Shown in pieces: positions 10,105 through 18,709 of a stretch of 64,000 nucleotides of DNA. The translations under genes and the position numbers were made by a program. This DNA comes from a bacterium (lineage in GTDB: Bacteria; Zhuqueibacterota; QNDG01; JAFGCO01): positions 1-64,000 of the forward strand of contig JAFGCO010000063.1 in the NCBI GenBank assembly GCA_016932575.1. The letters are read 5' to 3'. The notes below the pieces were generated by a model, which saw only the letters and a program-made list of their open reading frames with translations, ran no database searches and was not told the origin of the DNA. Within the stretch, counting starts at the first letter, position 1, and each line of letters opens with the position of its first letter.

Positions 10105-10587
10105 ATGAAGATTAAAATACTGACTTGTGGCGGCACCATTGATAAAATCTATTTTGACGCCAAGAGTGAATTTCAGGTTGGCGAACCGCAGGTGGGCGCA
10201 TTTTTAAAAGAAGCGCAGGCCGGATTTGATTTTAATGTACATAAAATGATTCAAAAAGACAGCCTCGACATGAATGATGAAGACCGTGACCGGATCAGGA
10301 GAGCTGTCGAGACTGCGGAAGAAGATAAAATTCTGATTACACATGGCACGGACACCATGGTCGAAACTGCCAAAGCGTTAAAGGGAATTCCAGAGAAGAC
10401 CATTGTGTTAACCGGAGCGCTGGCCCCGGCCCGGTTCCGGGAAACCGACGCGATCTTTAATATCGGATGCGCGGTGATTGCGGTTCAGTGCCTGGCCGAG
10501 GGAGTCTATATTGTGATGAACGGACGCGTGTTCCTTCCGGACCGTGTAAAGAAAAATACGAAAAAAAATTGTTTTGAGGATATTTAA
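10105..10587 (+). CDS. Short asparaginase/glutaminase-family protein (N-terminal domain only)
   Basis: 160 residues, about half the length of classical L-asparaginases (about 330). The start has AGGAG five bases upstream. Both N-terminal catalytic signatures are present: CGGTID (nucleophilic Thr) near residue 10 and THGTDTM near residue 75, plus VLTGALAP and, near the end, VKKNT where classical enzymes have the catalytic Lys. The C-terminal domain that completes the dimeric active site in classical enzymes is absent, and the frame ends cleanly rather than by frameshift. Stand-alone short members of this family occur widely. Cytoplasmic; no signal peptide. It lies 48 bp before the DUF4384 gene and may be co-transcribed with it. 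Substrate unproven. Confidence 0.8.
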   Translation: MKIKILTCGGTIDKIYFDAKSEFQVGEPQVGAFLKEAQAGFDFNVHKMIQKDSLDMNDEDRDRIRRAVETAEEDKILITHGTDTMVETAKALKGIPEKTIVLTGALAPARFRETDAIFNIGCAVIAVQCLAEGVYIVMNGRVFLPDRVKKNTKKNCFEDI

Positions 10588-10635
10588 AAATTATTAATAT
10601 TTTTAAATGGGAAATATTATCCGGGAGGCATTTCT

Positions 10636-11529
10636 ATGAGACCCAATCATTATTGTTCCTTTTTAATTTTTATTATTTTGTGCGCTGTGCTGCGATCTTT
10701 GCATGGGCAAGGTATTACAGATTCAAAAGCAGATAAAGATAACCGCTCCGCCATTGTTGAAGTGGACGGATACGCCTATCTCTCCGAAGACAAGACCATC
10801 AAAGAAATCCGAGAGGAGGCTTTGAGCAATGCCAAGCGTATGGCTCTGGAACAAGCCCACACGTTTATCTCGAGTCAGTCCAAAGTGAAGAATTTTCAGC
10901 TCGAATATGATATTGTGATCAGTGAGGCGGAAGGTGCTGTCTGTGTGCTGGACAGCAAAGACCACGGCATTACAGACGATAACCGGTATCATACCTGGAT
11001 CAAGGCAGAGGTGACTTATTCGTTAAAACCGCCGGAAGGTAAAGCCGATCTGTCCGCAGAATTGGTGAAGAATCCGGACGCACCACTGACCGTTCATGTC
11101 TGGACAGAAAAATCCGAATATAAAGCCGGAGAACGGATCCGTGTCTTTTTACAGGGCAATAAGGATTTTTACGCGAGGGTGGTGTACCGGGATGTACAGG
11201 GAAATCTGCTTCAGATGCTGCCCAATCCACATCGCAGGGATAACTTTTTCAGGGGTGGCAAAGTGATCAGCATTCCCGGCAAGGGCGACCGGTTCGACCT
11301 GGAAGTCGGCCCGCCATTCGGCATCGAAAATATCATTGTGTATGCTTCCAGCGCCGAGATGGGGGATGCGGATGTCACCGCTGTGGGCAATGCCCTGTAC
11401 AGTGTACAGGACGATCTAAAAGCTTACGGAATGAAGACGCGGGGCGTGAAAATTGTTCAGAGTGAGGGAGATCGTTCCTCGGGTGCCGAGTTTTATGAAG
11501 CGAAGTGCGAGGTGAAGACGAGGATGTAA
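10636..11529 (+). CDS. Exported DUF4384-domain protein
   Basis: 297 residues with GGGAGG seven bases upstream and a signal peptide (residues 1 to about 25, cleavage after LHGQ). Residues about 35-135 form a helical segment rich in Ala and Arg/Lys (EEALSNAKRMALEQA), similar to the N-terminal region of LPP20/FlgT-like periplasmic proteins. Residues about 150-270 match DUF4384 (SEYKAGERIRVFLQG, LLQMLPNPHRRDNFF, PPFGIENIIVYAS). DUF4384 is often found fused to or next to caspase-like proteases, and here it leads into three such genes, which supports a shared role. The molecular function is unknown. Confidence 0.8.
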   Translation: MRPNHYCSFLIFIILCAVLRSLHGQGITDSKADKDNRSAIVEVDGYAYLSEDKTIKEIREEALSNAKRMALEQAHTFISSQSKVKNFQLEYDIVISEAEGAVCVLDSKDHGITDDNRYHTWIKAEVTYSLKPPEGKADLSAELVKNPDAPLTVHVWTEKSEYKAGERIRVFLQGNKDFYARVVYRDVQGNLLQMLPNPHRRDNFFRGGKVISIPGKGDRFDLEVGPPFGIENIIVYASSAEMGDADVTAVGNALYSVQDDLKAYGMKTRGVKIVQSEGDRSSGAEFYEAKCEVKTRM

Positions 11530-11551
11530 AAACCGGGTTAGGGAAAATAAG

Positions 11552-11593
11552 CAAGATACAAGAAGCAAGAATCAAGATTAAAGACTAAAGAAA
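11552..11593. repeat. Heptamer tandem array, unit (C/A)AAGANN, six copies
   Basis: The bases divide exactly into CAAGATA, CAAGAAG, CAAGAAT, CAAGATT, AAAGACT and AAAGAAA. This is a short tandem repeat of period 7, degenerate at the last two positions. Confidence 0.75.
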
Positions 11594-11650
11594 AAGAACA
11601 AGGATAAAAATTATCAAAAATCCGAAATTCAAATCACGAAACCAAAAACC

Positions 11651-11692
11651 TTTTACCCTTTACCCTACTAATAGCTGAGGGCTGAATACTGA
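11651..11692. repeat. Second degenerate heptamer array, six units
   Basis: Reads as TTTTACC, CTTTACC, CTACTAA, TAGCTGA, GGGCTGA and ATACTGA. Related text (TTTTACC TATACCC TACAGCC) occurs near 37850-37880, which suggests a dispersed family. Confidence 0.6.
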
Positions 11693-11736
11693 CAGCAATT
11701 CGAAATATCACACCTTTTAGGGCAAATTTTACAAGT

Positions 11737-11753
11737 CACCACCTTAGGTGGTG
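11737..11753. repeat. REP-like hairpin CACCACC-TTA-GGTGGTG
   Basis: Perfect 7-bp stem with a 3-base loop, followed by GGTCGTTGGCTTTT. It resembles the small hairpins mobilised by REP-associated (IS200/IS605-like) transposases, but no transposase is present in the window. It sits 33 bp before the start of the first WD40-caspase gene, in its probable leader. Confidence 0.55.
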
Positions 11754-11786
11754 GTCGTTGGCTTTTAATGATGAAGGAGTATGATC

Positions 11787-14700
11787 ATGAAATATCTCAA
11801 ATCACCTATTGGTCTTAAAGTCATTGGATTATTTTTGATTTTCTGTTTGGCAGTTCCTTTGTTGGCCCAGGAAACCATTCAGATTAAAGTTGAAAATTTA
11901 TTTGGAAGTACCGGATCCATGACTTACAGCCCGGATAAAAAATATGCCTTGAAAATTTTTCAAAGATCAGGAATATTAATTTGGAATTTGGAACAGGGAA
12001 AACTGGAACGCTTCACAGGCAATAAAGGACTGGACATCCGATTGATTACATTTAATCCTGATGGCAAAACATTTGTCACTTATAGTTCAATCACGGGAAT
12101 TGGAGGTGAGTTGCTGTGTTGGGATTTTAAGACAGGTAAAATCATTAAAGAATATCATTGTGATTTGGCATCTGTCAGAGAGATTGTTTTTTCAAGAGAT
12201 GGCAAGAAGATGCTTCTTCCCGGTGAGTACAGGTATGAAAATAATGTGAATGTAAGCTACAATGGATTACTGCTGATGGATGTGGAAACCGGAAATGTAC
12301 TTTTCCAAATAAAGGGTGGAGAGGGATGGTCCAGGAATCGGGGTTTAAGTCAGGCTGCCATACACCCGGATGGGAAACGGATTTTATTAGCAGATTCCGG
12401 CAATGAATTAAAACTGATCGATAGTGAATCGGGTAAGATTCTGCAGAATTTTCACGCGGATTTTGAGAACATAGAGGACGTTGTTATCACGGAAGATGGG
12501 AAATATGGAATTGTCACTTATTTAAGCGGGTCAACCCGTATTTGGGATTTGGAATCGTTTTTATGTGTTCGCACTTTGGTGAATCCCAAACATGCAGATT
12601 ATAAGGAAGGGAAAGAAATTGCCGCGGCTTCTGAGGTGGTTGTGAGTCCTGACGGGGAAAAGATATTAACGGAAAACTGGGATCACTATTTACGGCTTTG
12701 GGATATGAAATCAGGAGAACTCTTAAAGGAAATACGGACAAGTGACTATCCCAGTGATATTTCATTTTCTTCGGATGGTCGTCGAGTGACCTGTAATACA
12801 CATGGAATAGAATGTTGGGATCTGATATCCGGAATAAGAATTTTTAAAGCGGCCTTATTACAAGAGGGTGAGTGGGTGTTTGCCACTTATAAAGGATATT
12901 TTAATGGATCGGCCAATGCAAAAAAATTCATCAAAGCGGTGGTTAATGGAAAGGAAAAGAGTATTAATAAATATGTGTCGCATTATATGAGTCCGGATAA
13001 GGTTGTTGAAACTCTCAATGCGAAGGATGAAGAGACACGTTTGGCGTTTAAGAAAACGGATAAGCAAAGTAGTGATTCAGATGATCAATATGCCCAGTAT
13101 GCCCGCAGCCTGCCTGTGGATTTTGAGCCAGTCATTCAGCAGGGGCATTTGCAGGAGTGCAAGGTCTGGTTCGATCCTACGGGTCAGCGTGTGATCAGCA
13201 GTACCGGATTTGATGGAGAGATCAAAGTCTGGTCCTTAAAGACCGGGACCTTGTTAAAAACGTTTAACAAGCAGATGATCAATAAAGAATCCGTCGGCAC
13301 TGTCAGAGCGATCAGTCCCGATGGAAATTTGCTGGTTTCAAGTTTTCTAAAGGAAGTGCTGGTGTGGGATTTGGTCTCCTTTGAACTGTTGAAGACATTC
13401 AAGGTCACTGACTCTGATGAGGTAAAACAAGTTGCTTTCCATGCAAACGGGAAAGAAATTGTGACCGATGGATCGCGGATCTGGACTGCGAGAACAGGAG
13501 AATTTATCCGTATGGCGACAGGGGATGATGACTGGTTTCAACTGGACCGTCCCGATAGCGAAGCCACTATGGATAAAGATACACAAATTCTCACCTATGG
13601 TAACAAATCTCTGTGGACCGGATCGTTACCTTCAAAAGAACTGACTGACGCTTGTCAGGAACGGCGATTGAATATGAAATATTACGAGGATGGTCATATT
13701 TTGGCCTTCCCTGTAAATAACAGCATTTTTTTGGCTGATTTGAATACAGGTAAAATCCTTCGAAAGCTTGAGGGTAAGCACCCTGCAAGTGTTCCCTTTG
13801 GAGTACATCCTGACGGTAAATCTCTTCTTTTAAGCGGACGGGGCGGCCATGTTGATCTCTTGCCTTTCGAGACATTTCATTTCAAGTCAAGTCCAACCGG
13901 TTATCCCGACCAAATCGGTGAATTCGTTTTTGATCCCACGGGCCGTTTCATTGTATCCACCAGATCTCCCATTAAAATCTGGGATCGCCTGCAGAAGAAA
14001 TGGACTGGGACTATTCAACCGGAAGTTTATCCTCAAATATCAAAAGATCAGTGGCCTGACCATTTTCTTAAGGGATTTGATCCAAAAAATAATGGATTGG
14101 TGACATGTTATGAAGATAAAACGGATGCTTCCGAAGACAAATGGGATCCGAGAATGGTGAAGTGGTCTCTAGAAACCGGGAAAAAGCTCAGGACCGGCGG
14201 TAAAAACAGATACTACGGCACCGGGGGCCCATGGGCATCCGATCTTTCCGGTAAATATATGGCTACTGCTATGTATGAGGATATTGAGCTATGGAATGTT
14301 AATACGATGAGCAAAATTCATAGTGTAGACCTGCCCTGGCAATTTTCAAAATATTACGAAATGAAATCCTTTGCTTTTAATTCCACAGGAACCCTGTTTG
14401 CCGCTGGCGGTCAGGATGCCAAGATTCGGATCTGGACAACCCAGGGGAAAGGATCGGTTTTTAAGGGTAAGAATCCGCCGGTCAAGTATCTTCTCTCCGG
14501 GCATTGGTGGAGTGTTACAGCCATGGCTTTTGATCCCACAGGTCAAACGTTGGTTTCCGGTGATGCATTCGGAAATGTGATTCTCTGGGATATGAAAACC
14601 GGCAGTCAAAAGAAAAAGCTTTTGGGCCATTCAGGGATGATTTCACAAGTGGCCTTTTCTAAAGACGGTAACTATATTTTTACCCGCGGTGGGGCTGATG

Positions 14701-16133
14701 GTGTTCTCAATATGTGGCGGGCGGATAATTATGAGCGGGTTTCCATCCTCATTTCCGGGGAGGATTGGATCATGTTCACACCCGATGGTTTTTTTGATGC
14801 TTCCCGCAATGGGGGTGATCTTATTCGTCTACGAAAAGAATTAACCTCTTTTGGTGTGGATCAGTTTGCCCTGCGTACCAACCGTCCGGATATTATTATG
14901 AAGCGAATGGGAATCGGAAGTGAAGAAACGATTCAGCATTATTATGCCATGTTCCAGCGCCGCCTTCGCAGATCCGGATTTTCTGAGGAAAAATTGTCAG
15001 AGAAATTTGAAGTGCCGGAAGCAGAGATAATCAAAACACAGCAACAGGGTAAGTTTGTGAATCTCCAATTCCAATTAAAAGACGATTTATATAAAATACG
15101 ACGATACAATATTTTTATCAATGATGTGCCTCTGTTCGGCGGATATGGGAAAGAGGTGGATGGCAAACATATGAAAATTGACGAGAGAGTCGAGTTGACA
15201 TCCGGGGATAATAAAATTGAAGTCTCCTGTTTTAATGAGATTGGGGCTGAATCTTTCCGATCACTGGTTTCTGTTGAGTATAAAGAGGAGGTGATACCCC
15301 ATCTCTACTATCTCGGTTTCGGAGTTTCCCAATACCGCAAGGCGGATCTGAATCTCAATTACGCCCATAAAGACGCTTTGGATCTGGCCAAGGCATTTGA
15401 AGGCTATTCTGGTAGGTTCGGAAAAATCAATGTGAAGACGTTTACAGACGATCAGGTCACAGTCCAGAATATCAGGGATGCCAAAGCTTTCCTGAAAAAT
15501 GCCAGGGTGGATGATATTTTCATCCTCTTCATTGCCGGTCACGGTATGTACTCTCAAGGTGAAGATGCAACCTATTATTACCTGACATACAATGCGGATC
15601 CCATGAACCTATCCCAAACAGCAGCCAATTTCGATTTGATTGAAGATCTGTTGCAGGGCATAAAACCCCGTAAAAAGCTCTTTCTCATGGATACCTGCGA
15701 ATCCGGCGAGGTGGAAGAGGAAGCCCAAAATACTTTTTACGCCATGGCTGACGCCCGGGGCATCAAGGCACGCACCACAAGAGGTGTTGCCATCACACAG
15801 CGAAAAGAAAAATCCAAACGTTCTTACCTGTACCAGAAAGACCGGTTTATTTACAATGATCTGATACGCCGGTCCGGTGCCATTGTTTTTTCATCTTCCC
15901 GTGGCGGTGAGTTATCTTACGAGAGCGATGCGGTGCAGAACGGGTTGTTCACAGAGGAGATTATTAACTGTATCACCAAGGGTTACGGAGATATGAACCG
16001 GGACGGTGTAGTCACTACGGATGAACTCCGTGTTCATGTATCCAAAGCAGTGGCCCAGGCCACTGACAATGCCCAGCATCCCACGGTGGACAGGGATAAT
16101 ATTTATCAGAAATTTGGTTTCCCGGTGAAGTGA
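11787..16133 (+). CDS. Exported WD40 beta-propeller protein with C-terminal caspase-like (peptidase C14) protease; double-propeller form
   Basis: 1448 residues from ATG 11787, seven bases after AAGGAG; the in-frame ATG at 11781 is too close to that site. Signal peptide residues 1-28 (ending PLLAQ). WD40-type blades (PDGK...WDL.TG) fill residues about 30-345. A linker then follows (GEWVFATYKGYF ... SPDKVVETL, about 355-415), then a second WD40 region (about 440-985), a second linker (WIMFTPDGFFDAS, about 990) with an Ig-like segment, and a caspase domain from about 1170. The catalytic dyad is present: His about 1252 in AGHGMY and Cys about 1304 in DTCESGE. Expected to act in the periplasm or outside the inner membrane. 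The last 460 residues are very close to those of the gene at 21615; the first part is not. Protease substrate unknown. Confidence 0.88.
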   Translation: MKYLKSPIGLKVIGLFLIFCLAVPLLAQETIQIKVENLFGSTGSMTYSPDKKYALKIFQRSGILIWNLEQGKLERFTGNKGLDIRLITFNPDGKTFVTYSSITGIGGELLCWDFKTGKIIKEYHCDLASVREIVFSRDGKKMLLPGEYRYENNVNVSYNGLLLMDVETGNVLFQIKGGEGWSRNRGLSQAAIHPDGKRILLADSGNELKLIDSESGKILQNFHADFENIEDVVITEDGKYGIVTYLSGSTRIWDLESFLCVRTLVNPKHADYKEGKEIAAASEVVVSPDGEKILTENWDHYLRLWDMKSGELLKEIRTSDYPSDISFSSDGRRVTCNTHGIECWDLISGIRIFKAALLQEGEWVFATYKGYFNGSANAKKFIKAVVNGKEKSINKYVSHYMSPDKVVETLNAKDEETRLAFKKTDKQSSDSDDQYAQYARSLPVDFEPVIQQGHLQECKVWFDPTGQRVISSTGFDGEIKVWSLKTGTLLKTFNKQMINKESVGTVRAISPDGNLLVSSFLKEVLVWDLVSFELLKTFKVTDSDEVKQVAFHANGKEIVTDGSRIWTARTGEFIRMATGDDDWFQLDRPDSEATMDKDTQILTYGNKSLWTGSLPSKELTDACQERRLNMKYYEDGHILAFPVNNSIFLADLNTGKILRKLEGKHPASVPFGVHPDGKSLLLSGRGGHVDLLPFETFHFKSSPTGYPDQIGEFVFDPTGRFIVSTRSPIKIWDRLQKKWTGTIQPEVYPQISKDQWPDHFLKGFDPKNNGLVTCYEDKTDASEDKWDPRMVKWSLETGKKLRTGGKNRYYGTGGPWASDLSGKYMATAMYEDIELWNVNTMSKIHSVDLPWQFSKYYEMKSFAFNSTGTLFAAGGQDAKIRIWTTQGKGSVFKGKNPPVKYLLSGHWWSVTAMAFDPTGQTLVSGDAFGNVILWDMKTGSQKKKLLGHSGMISQVAFSKDGNYIFTRGGADGVLNMWRADNYERVSILISGEDWIMFTPDGFFDASRNGGDLIRLRKELTSFGVDQFALRTNRPDIIMKRMGIGSEETIQHYYAMFQRRLRRSGFSEEKLSEKFEVPEAEIIKTQQQGKFVNLQFQLKDDLYKIRRYNIFINDVPLFGGYGKEVDGKHMKIDERVELTSGDNKIEVSCFNEIGAESFRSLVSVEYKEEVIPHLYYLGFGVSQYRKADLNLNYAHKDALDLAKAFEGYSGRFGKINVKTFTDDQVTVQNIRDAKAFLKNARVDDIFILFIAGHGMYSQGEDATYYYLTYNADPMNLSQTAANFDLIEDLLQGIKPRKKLFLMDTCESGEVEEEAQNTFYAMADARGIKARTTRGVAITQRKEKSKRSYLYQKDRFIYNDLIRRSGAIVFSSSRGGELSYESDAVQNGLFTEEIINCITKGYGDMNRDGVVTTDELRVHVSKAVAQATDNAQHPTVDRDNIYQKFGFPVK

Positions 16134-16172
16134 AACACACCTGTGGTTCTCTCAAGGGGGATAAAAAAGGCG

Positions 16173-16210
16173 AACCTCCCGATTCCCGATTAATCGAGAA
16201 TCGGGAGGTT
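16173..16210. terminator. Strong hairpin after the first WD40-caspase gene
   Basis: AACCTCCCGATTC (16173-16185) pairs perfectly over 13 bp with GAATCGGGAGGTT (16198-16210); the loop holds its own small palindrome CGATTAATCG. It lies 40 bp after the stop. There is no strong T-tract, so it may be a terminator, an mRNA 3'-end stabiliser or a dispersed repeat. Confidence 0.6.
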
Positions 16211-16229
16211 ATTCAAATAAAACAGATAG

Positions 16230-16309
16230 TGTCATCTCGAAGGAGTGAAGCGACTGAGAGATCTTAAAAACGCAAGGTTATAAGATCTCTCCCTTCGGTC
16301 GAGATGACA
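16230..16309. repeat. 80-bp inverted repeat of the GTCATCTCGA...TCGAGATGAC family, copy 1
   Basis: TGTCATCTCGA (16230-16240) pairs with TCGAGATGACA (16299-16309), and GAGATCTT (16258-16265) with AAGATCTC (16282-16289). A second copy is at 25242-25330. Such nested palindromes are common dispersed intergenic elements in FCB genomes. It lies just before the next WD40 gene. Confidence 0.75.
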
Positions 16310-16347
16310 GTTTTGGATTTTATTAGAGTTTTGTGGAGATTAATCAC

Positions 16348-18429
16348 ATGCGAAAAATGATACTTTTATTTGGAATTCTTTTACTGATTCTCCCATGGAT
16401 TGCTTACGCCCAGGTGCAACCAATCGTCAATATTGGGCACAGTACGGGTTGGATTAATGACATTACCATTGATTCAGGTGGTCAGTATACCGCAACATGC
16501 TGTAAGGATCAGACGATTATGATCAGAGACCTGAAAACAGGAAAATTAATAAAAATTCTGAGCGGGGCAAAAGGAGAAATCCGGACGCTTATTTTTCATC
16601 CCAATGGGAAATATGTGATTGCGGGCAGCGGAGAAAATCCTCCCATACTGGTTTGGGATCTTGAAAGCGGTGAGCTTATCAGAAAGTTTAATCCTGAAAG
16701 GAATTCTGCTGTTGCGTTGGCTATGGACCCTGACGGCAAATACCTGGCTGCCGGAGGTTATATTTGGGAGTTTGAAACAGGCGCTATTATTCAGAAATTG
16801 GATATGAAAGTAGGAACTGTCTGGTCTCTTGCTTTTGATAAAACAGGAAAATCGATTATTGCCGGTGGCTATGGCATCAATGTCTTCAGTGTCAATACAG
16901 GGAAATTGATAAGGAATTTCTTTGAACGAAAATTCGCAAAAATTATTTCAATTGATCATCAGAACGAAACATTGATCGCTACTGTATCTGAAAGTGGTAT
17001 CTATCAAATGGATTTGAAAACAGGAGATCAACTGCATTTTATTCCCGATGATTCTGAGACTGCTTATTCTCCTAATAAAAACATCGTGGTTTATGGCCGA
17101 TATCCAATCATTTATGATTTGTCCCTGAAAAAAGAACTGTGTAAAATTGACTATGAGACCATTGGTCATATGGCCATCGATCCTGAGGGAGACATATTGG
17201 TGTCTACCGATGATGGTGCTTTTTGTTTAAAAGACGGTTCACAGTTGTATTCTTCTCCAAATTGTAATAAAGAGACCAACAGCATGGTTTACGATTCCAG
17301 GCAAAATGTGTTGGTTTGTGCCAGTAATATTAAAGACTGGAATGGATACAGACGGGTTGAAGTCTTGGACCTGGATTCAGGATTATTAAAAAATGCCATT
17401 CATTTTAACGAAGTAGGCTCATTGCAAAGCTTAATGATTGGCGCCAATGTATTGCCTGATGGAAAAAGAGTGGTTTCTGTGTTTGACAAGGGGAAAATCA
17501 CTTTATGGAATCTGGAAAATGGAGAGCCAATTATAACCTCATATCTTCGTGAAGAAAATGCGTATATGAATGGATCGAGTATGACATCGGATGGGAACTG
17601 TTTGTTCATGTATGGCGATTGGTGGTTGGCTTCCTGGAAAATAGGTCAGGATAATCAGCTATCCCTTATTAGCAGAGTCAATATTGAAGAGACCTATTGG
17701 AAAACAGCGGATTTAACCTCCAGCGGGAATTTTGTGGTGACCGGGAACCGGCAAAATCATAAGAAATATGATGAAGTGGTGACACTCTGGAAGTTTCCCT
17801 CCCTGAAAAAGTCTAAAACCCTAAAAGTGAACGCTCAGGGGTGGGATCCCCATCCTTTAGATCTGGAAGTGGATGAAAAGGAAACCTATATTATTGCTGC
17901 ATGTGAGGATTATAAAATTCGTGTTTGGGATTTTAAAAGTAAAAAACTGATTGTGACTCTGAGTTCAAATATTGATGGTTTGGTCACTTCGGTTACCATA
18001 GATCCACAGGCCAGGTATTTTGCAGCTGGGGGGAAGGAAGACGGAAATATCCGCATTCTCTCTCTTCCCTATGGGGATTTAATCCGGACATTGGAAGGTC
18101 CTGCTGATAAAATAAAAAATATGGTTTTTGTGAATAATGGAGAAATATTACTCGCTTCGGGTGAATTGCATCCTGATATTACAGTTTGGCGTGTCAATGA
18201 TGGTAAGCATTTAGCGACATTGTACTGGTTTGCTGATGCCTCGGTAACCATGACACCTGAAGGCTATTTTGCAGGGACTGGTAATTACAGGGATTATGTC
18301 CATTTTGTGAAAGGGATGAAAGTTTATCAGAATCAAGAATTGTATGATCACTATGATAGACCTGATTTAATGGGGGATGTACTGGCAGGAAAAGATATGC
18401 CTTATATGTGGGCGCCGGATGTGGAGTAA
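16348..18429 (+). CDS. Exported WD40 beta-propeller protein without a protease domain
   Basis: 693 residues from ATG 16348, nine bases after TGGAG; the GTG at 16333 gives a poor signal peptide. Signal peptide residues 1-22 (ending AYAQ). WD40-like blades follow (GHSTGWINDITIDSGGQY, LIFHPNGKYVIAGSG, VWDLESGELI). The C-terminus has the linker that precedes the caspase domain in the neighbours (MTPEGYFAGTGNY ... YDRPDLMGDVLAGKD) and then stops within 12 residues. No caspase-like sequence follows in any frame before the next gene. It is therefore a clean protease-less member, either a truncation or a regulatory partner. The linker is closer to that of the 18710 gene than to that of the 21615 gene. 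Confidence 0.85.
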   Translation: MRKMILLFGILLLILPWIAYAQVQPIVNIGHSTGWINDITIDSGGQYTATCCKDQTIMIRDLKTGKLIKILSGAKGEIRTLIFHPNGKYVIAGSGENPPILVWDLESGELIRKFNPERNSAVALAMDPDGKYLAAGGYIWEFETGAIIQKLDMKVGTVWSLAFDKTGKSIIAGGYGINVFSVNTGKLIRNFFERKFAKIISIDHQNETLIATVSESGIYQMDLKTGDQLHFIPDDSETAYSPNKNIVVYGRYPIIYDLSLKKELCKIDYETIGHMAIDPEGDILVSTDDGAFCLKDGSQLYSSPNCNKETNSMVYDSRQNVLVCASNIKDWNGYRRVEVLDLDSGLLKNAIHFNEVGSLQSLMIGANVLPDGKRVVSVFDKGKITLWNLENGEPIITSYLREENAYMNGSSMTSDGNCLFMYGDWWLASWKIGQDNQLSLISRVNIEETYWKTADLTSSGNFVVTGNRQNHKKYDEVVTLWKFPSLKKSKTLKVNAQGWDPHPLDLEVDEKETYIIAACEDYKIRVWDFKSKKLIVTLSSNIDGLVTSVTIDPQARYFAAGGKEDGNIRILSLPYGDLIRTLEGPADKIKNMVFVNNGEILLASGELHPDITVWRVNDGKHLATLYWFADASVTMTPEGYFAGTGNYRDYVHFVKGMKVYQNQELYDHYDRPDLMGDVLAGKDMPYMWAPDVE

Positions 18430-18431
18430 AA

Positions 18432-18466
18432 AAGAATTAAAAATTATGAATTATGAATTAAGAATT
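18432..18466. repeat. Heptamer tandem array AAGAATT/ATGAATT, five copies
   Basis: Reads exactly as AAGAATT, AAAAATT, ATGAATT, ATGAATT and AAGAATT, beginning three bases after the stop codon of the preceding gene. Confidence 0.8.
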
Positions 18467-18580
18467 GGGGGGAAAGAAGCAGAAACAAGATTAAAGATTA
18501 GAGAAAAAGATAATAGAGCTCAAACCCCGGATGTTCGAGCGAAGCAAGATCTCCGGGTATTTGAGAATAGTCATGAAATT

Positions 18581-18617
18581 TCACACACCCGGGGACCTTC
18601 GGACACCCGGGGTGTGA
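18581..18617. repeat. Palindromic CCCGGGG element
   Basis: Imperfect arms TCACACACCCGGGGACC and GGACACCCGGGGTGTGA around a TTC loop. Related in core sequence to the element at 2254-2298. Confidence 0.6.
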
Positions 18618-18709
18618 TAAAGATAAAGTCCCTAGATGCTGGTCAGTTGCTAACCGACAGCAGCCAAATTTACAATGCCATTGTATTATAATTTGGGAGG
18701 ATGATGATA

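Larger units (their letters stand above)
18430..18709. other. 280-bp intergenic region rich in repeats
   Basis: Contains a heptamer array (18432-18466), a second A-rich heptamer-like stretch (about 18485-18520), a CCCGGA...TCCGGG stem (about 18526-18557) and the palindrome at 18581-18617. I see no coding sequence; the open frame through here is the low-complexity repeat itself. GGAGG at 18696-18700 belongs to the next gene. Confidence 0.6.

Noticed and set aside
18377-18691. 104-residue open frame after the protease-less WD40 gene
   Set aside because: It is composed of the heptamer array and palindromic repeats and overlaps the end of the WD40 gene in another frame.
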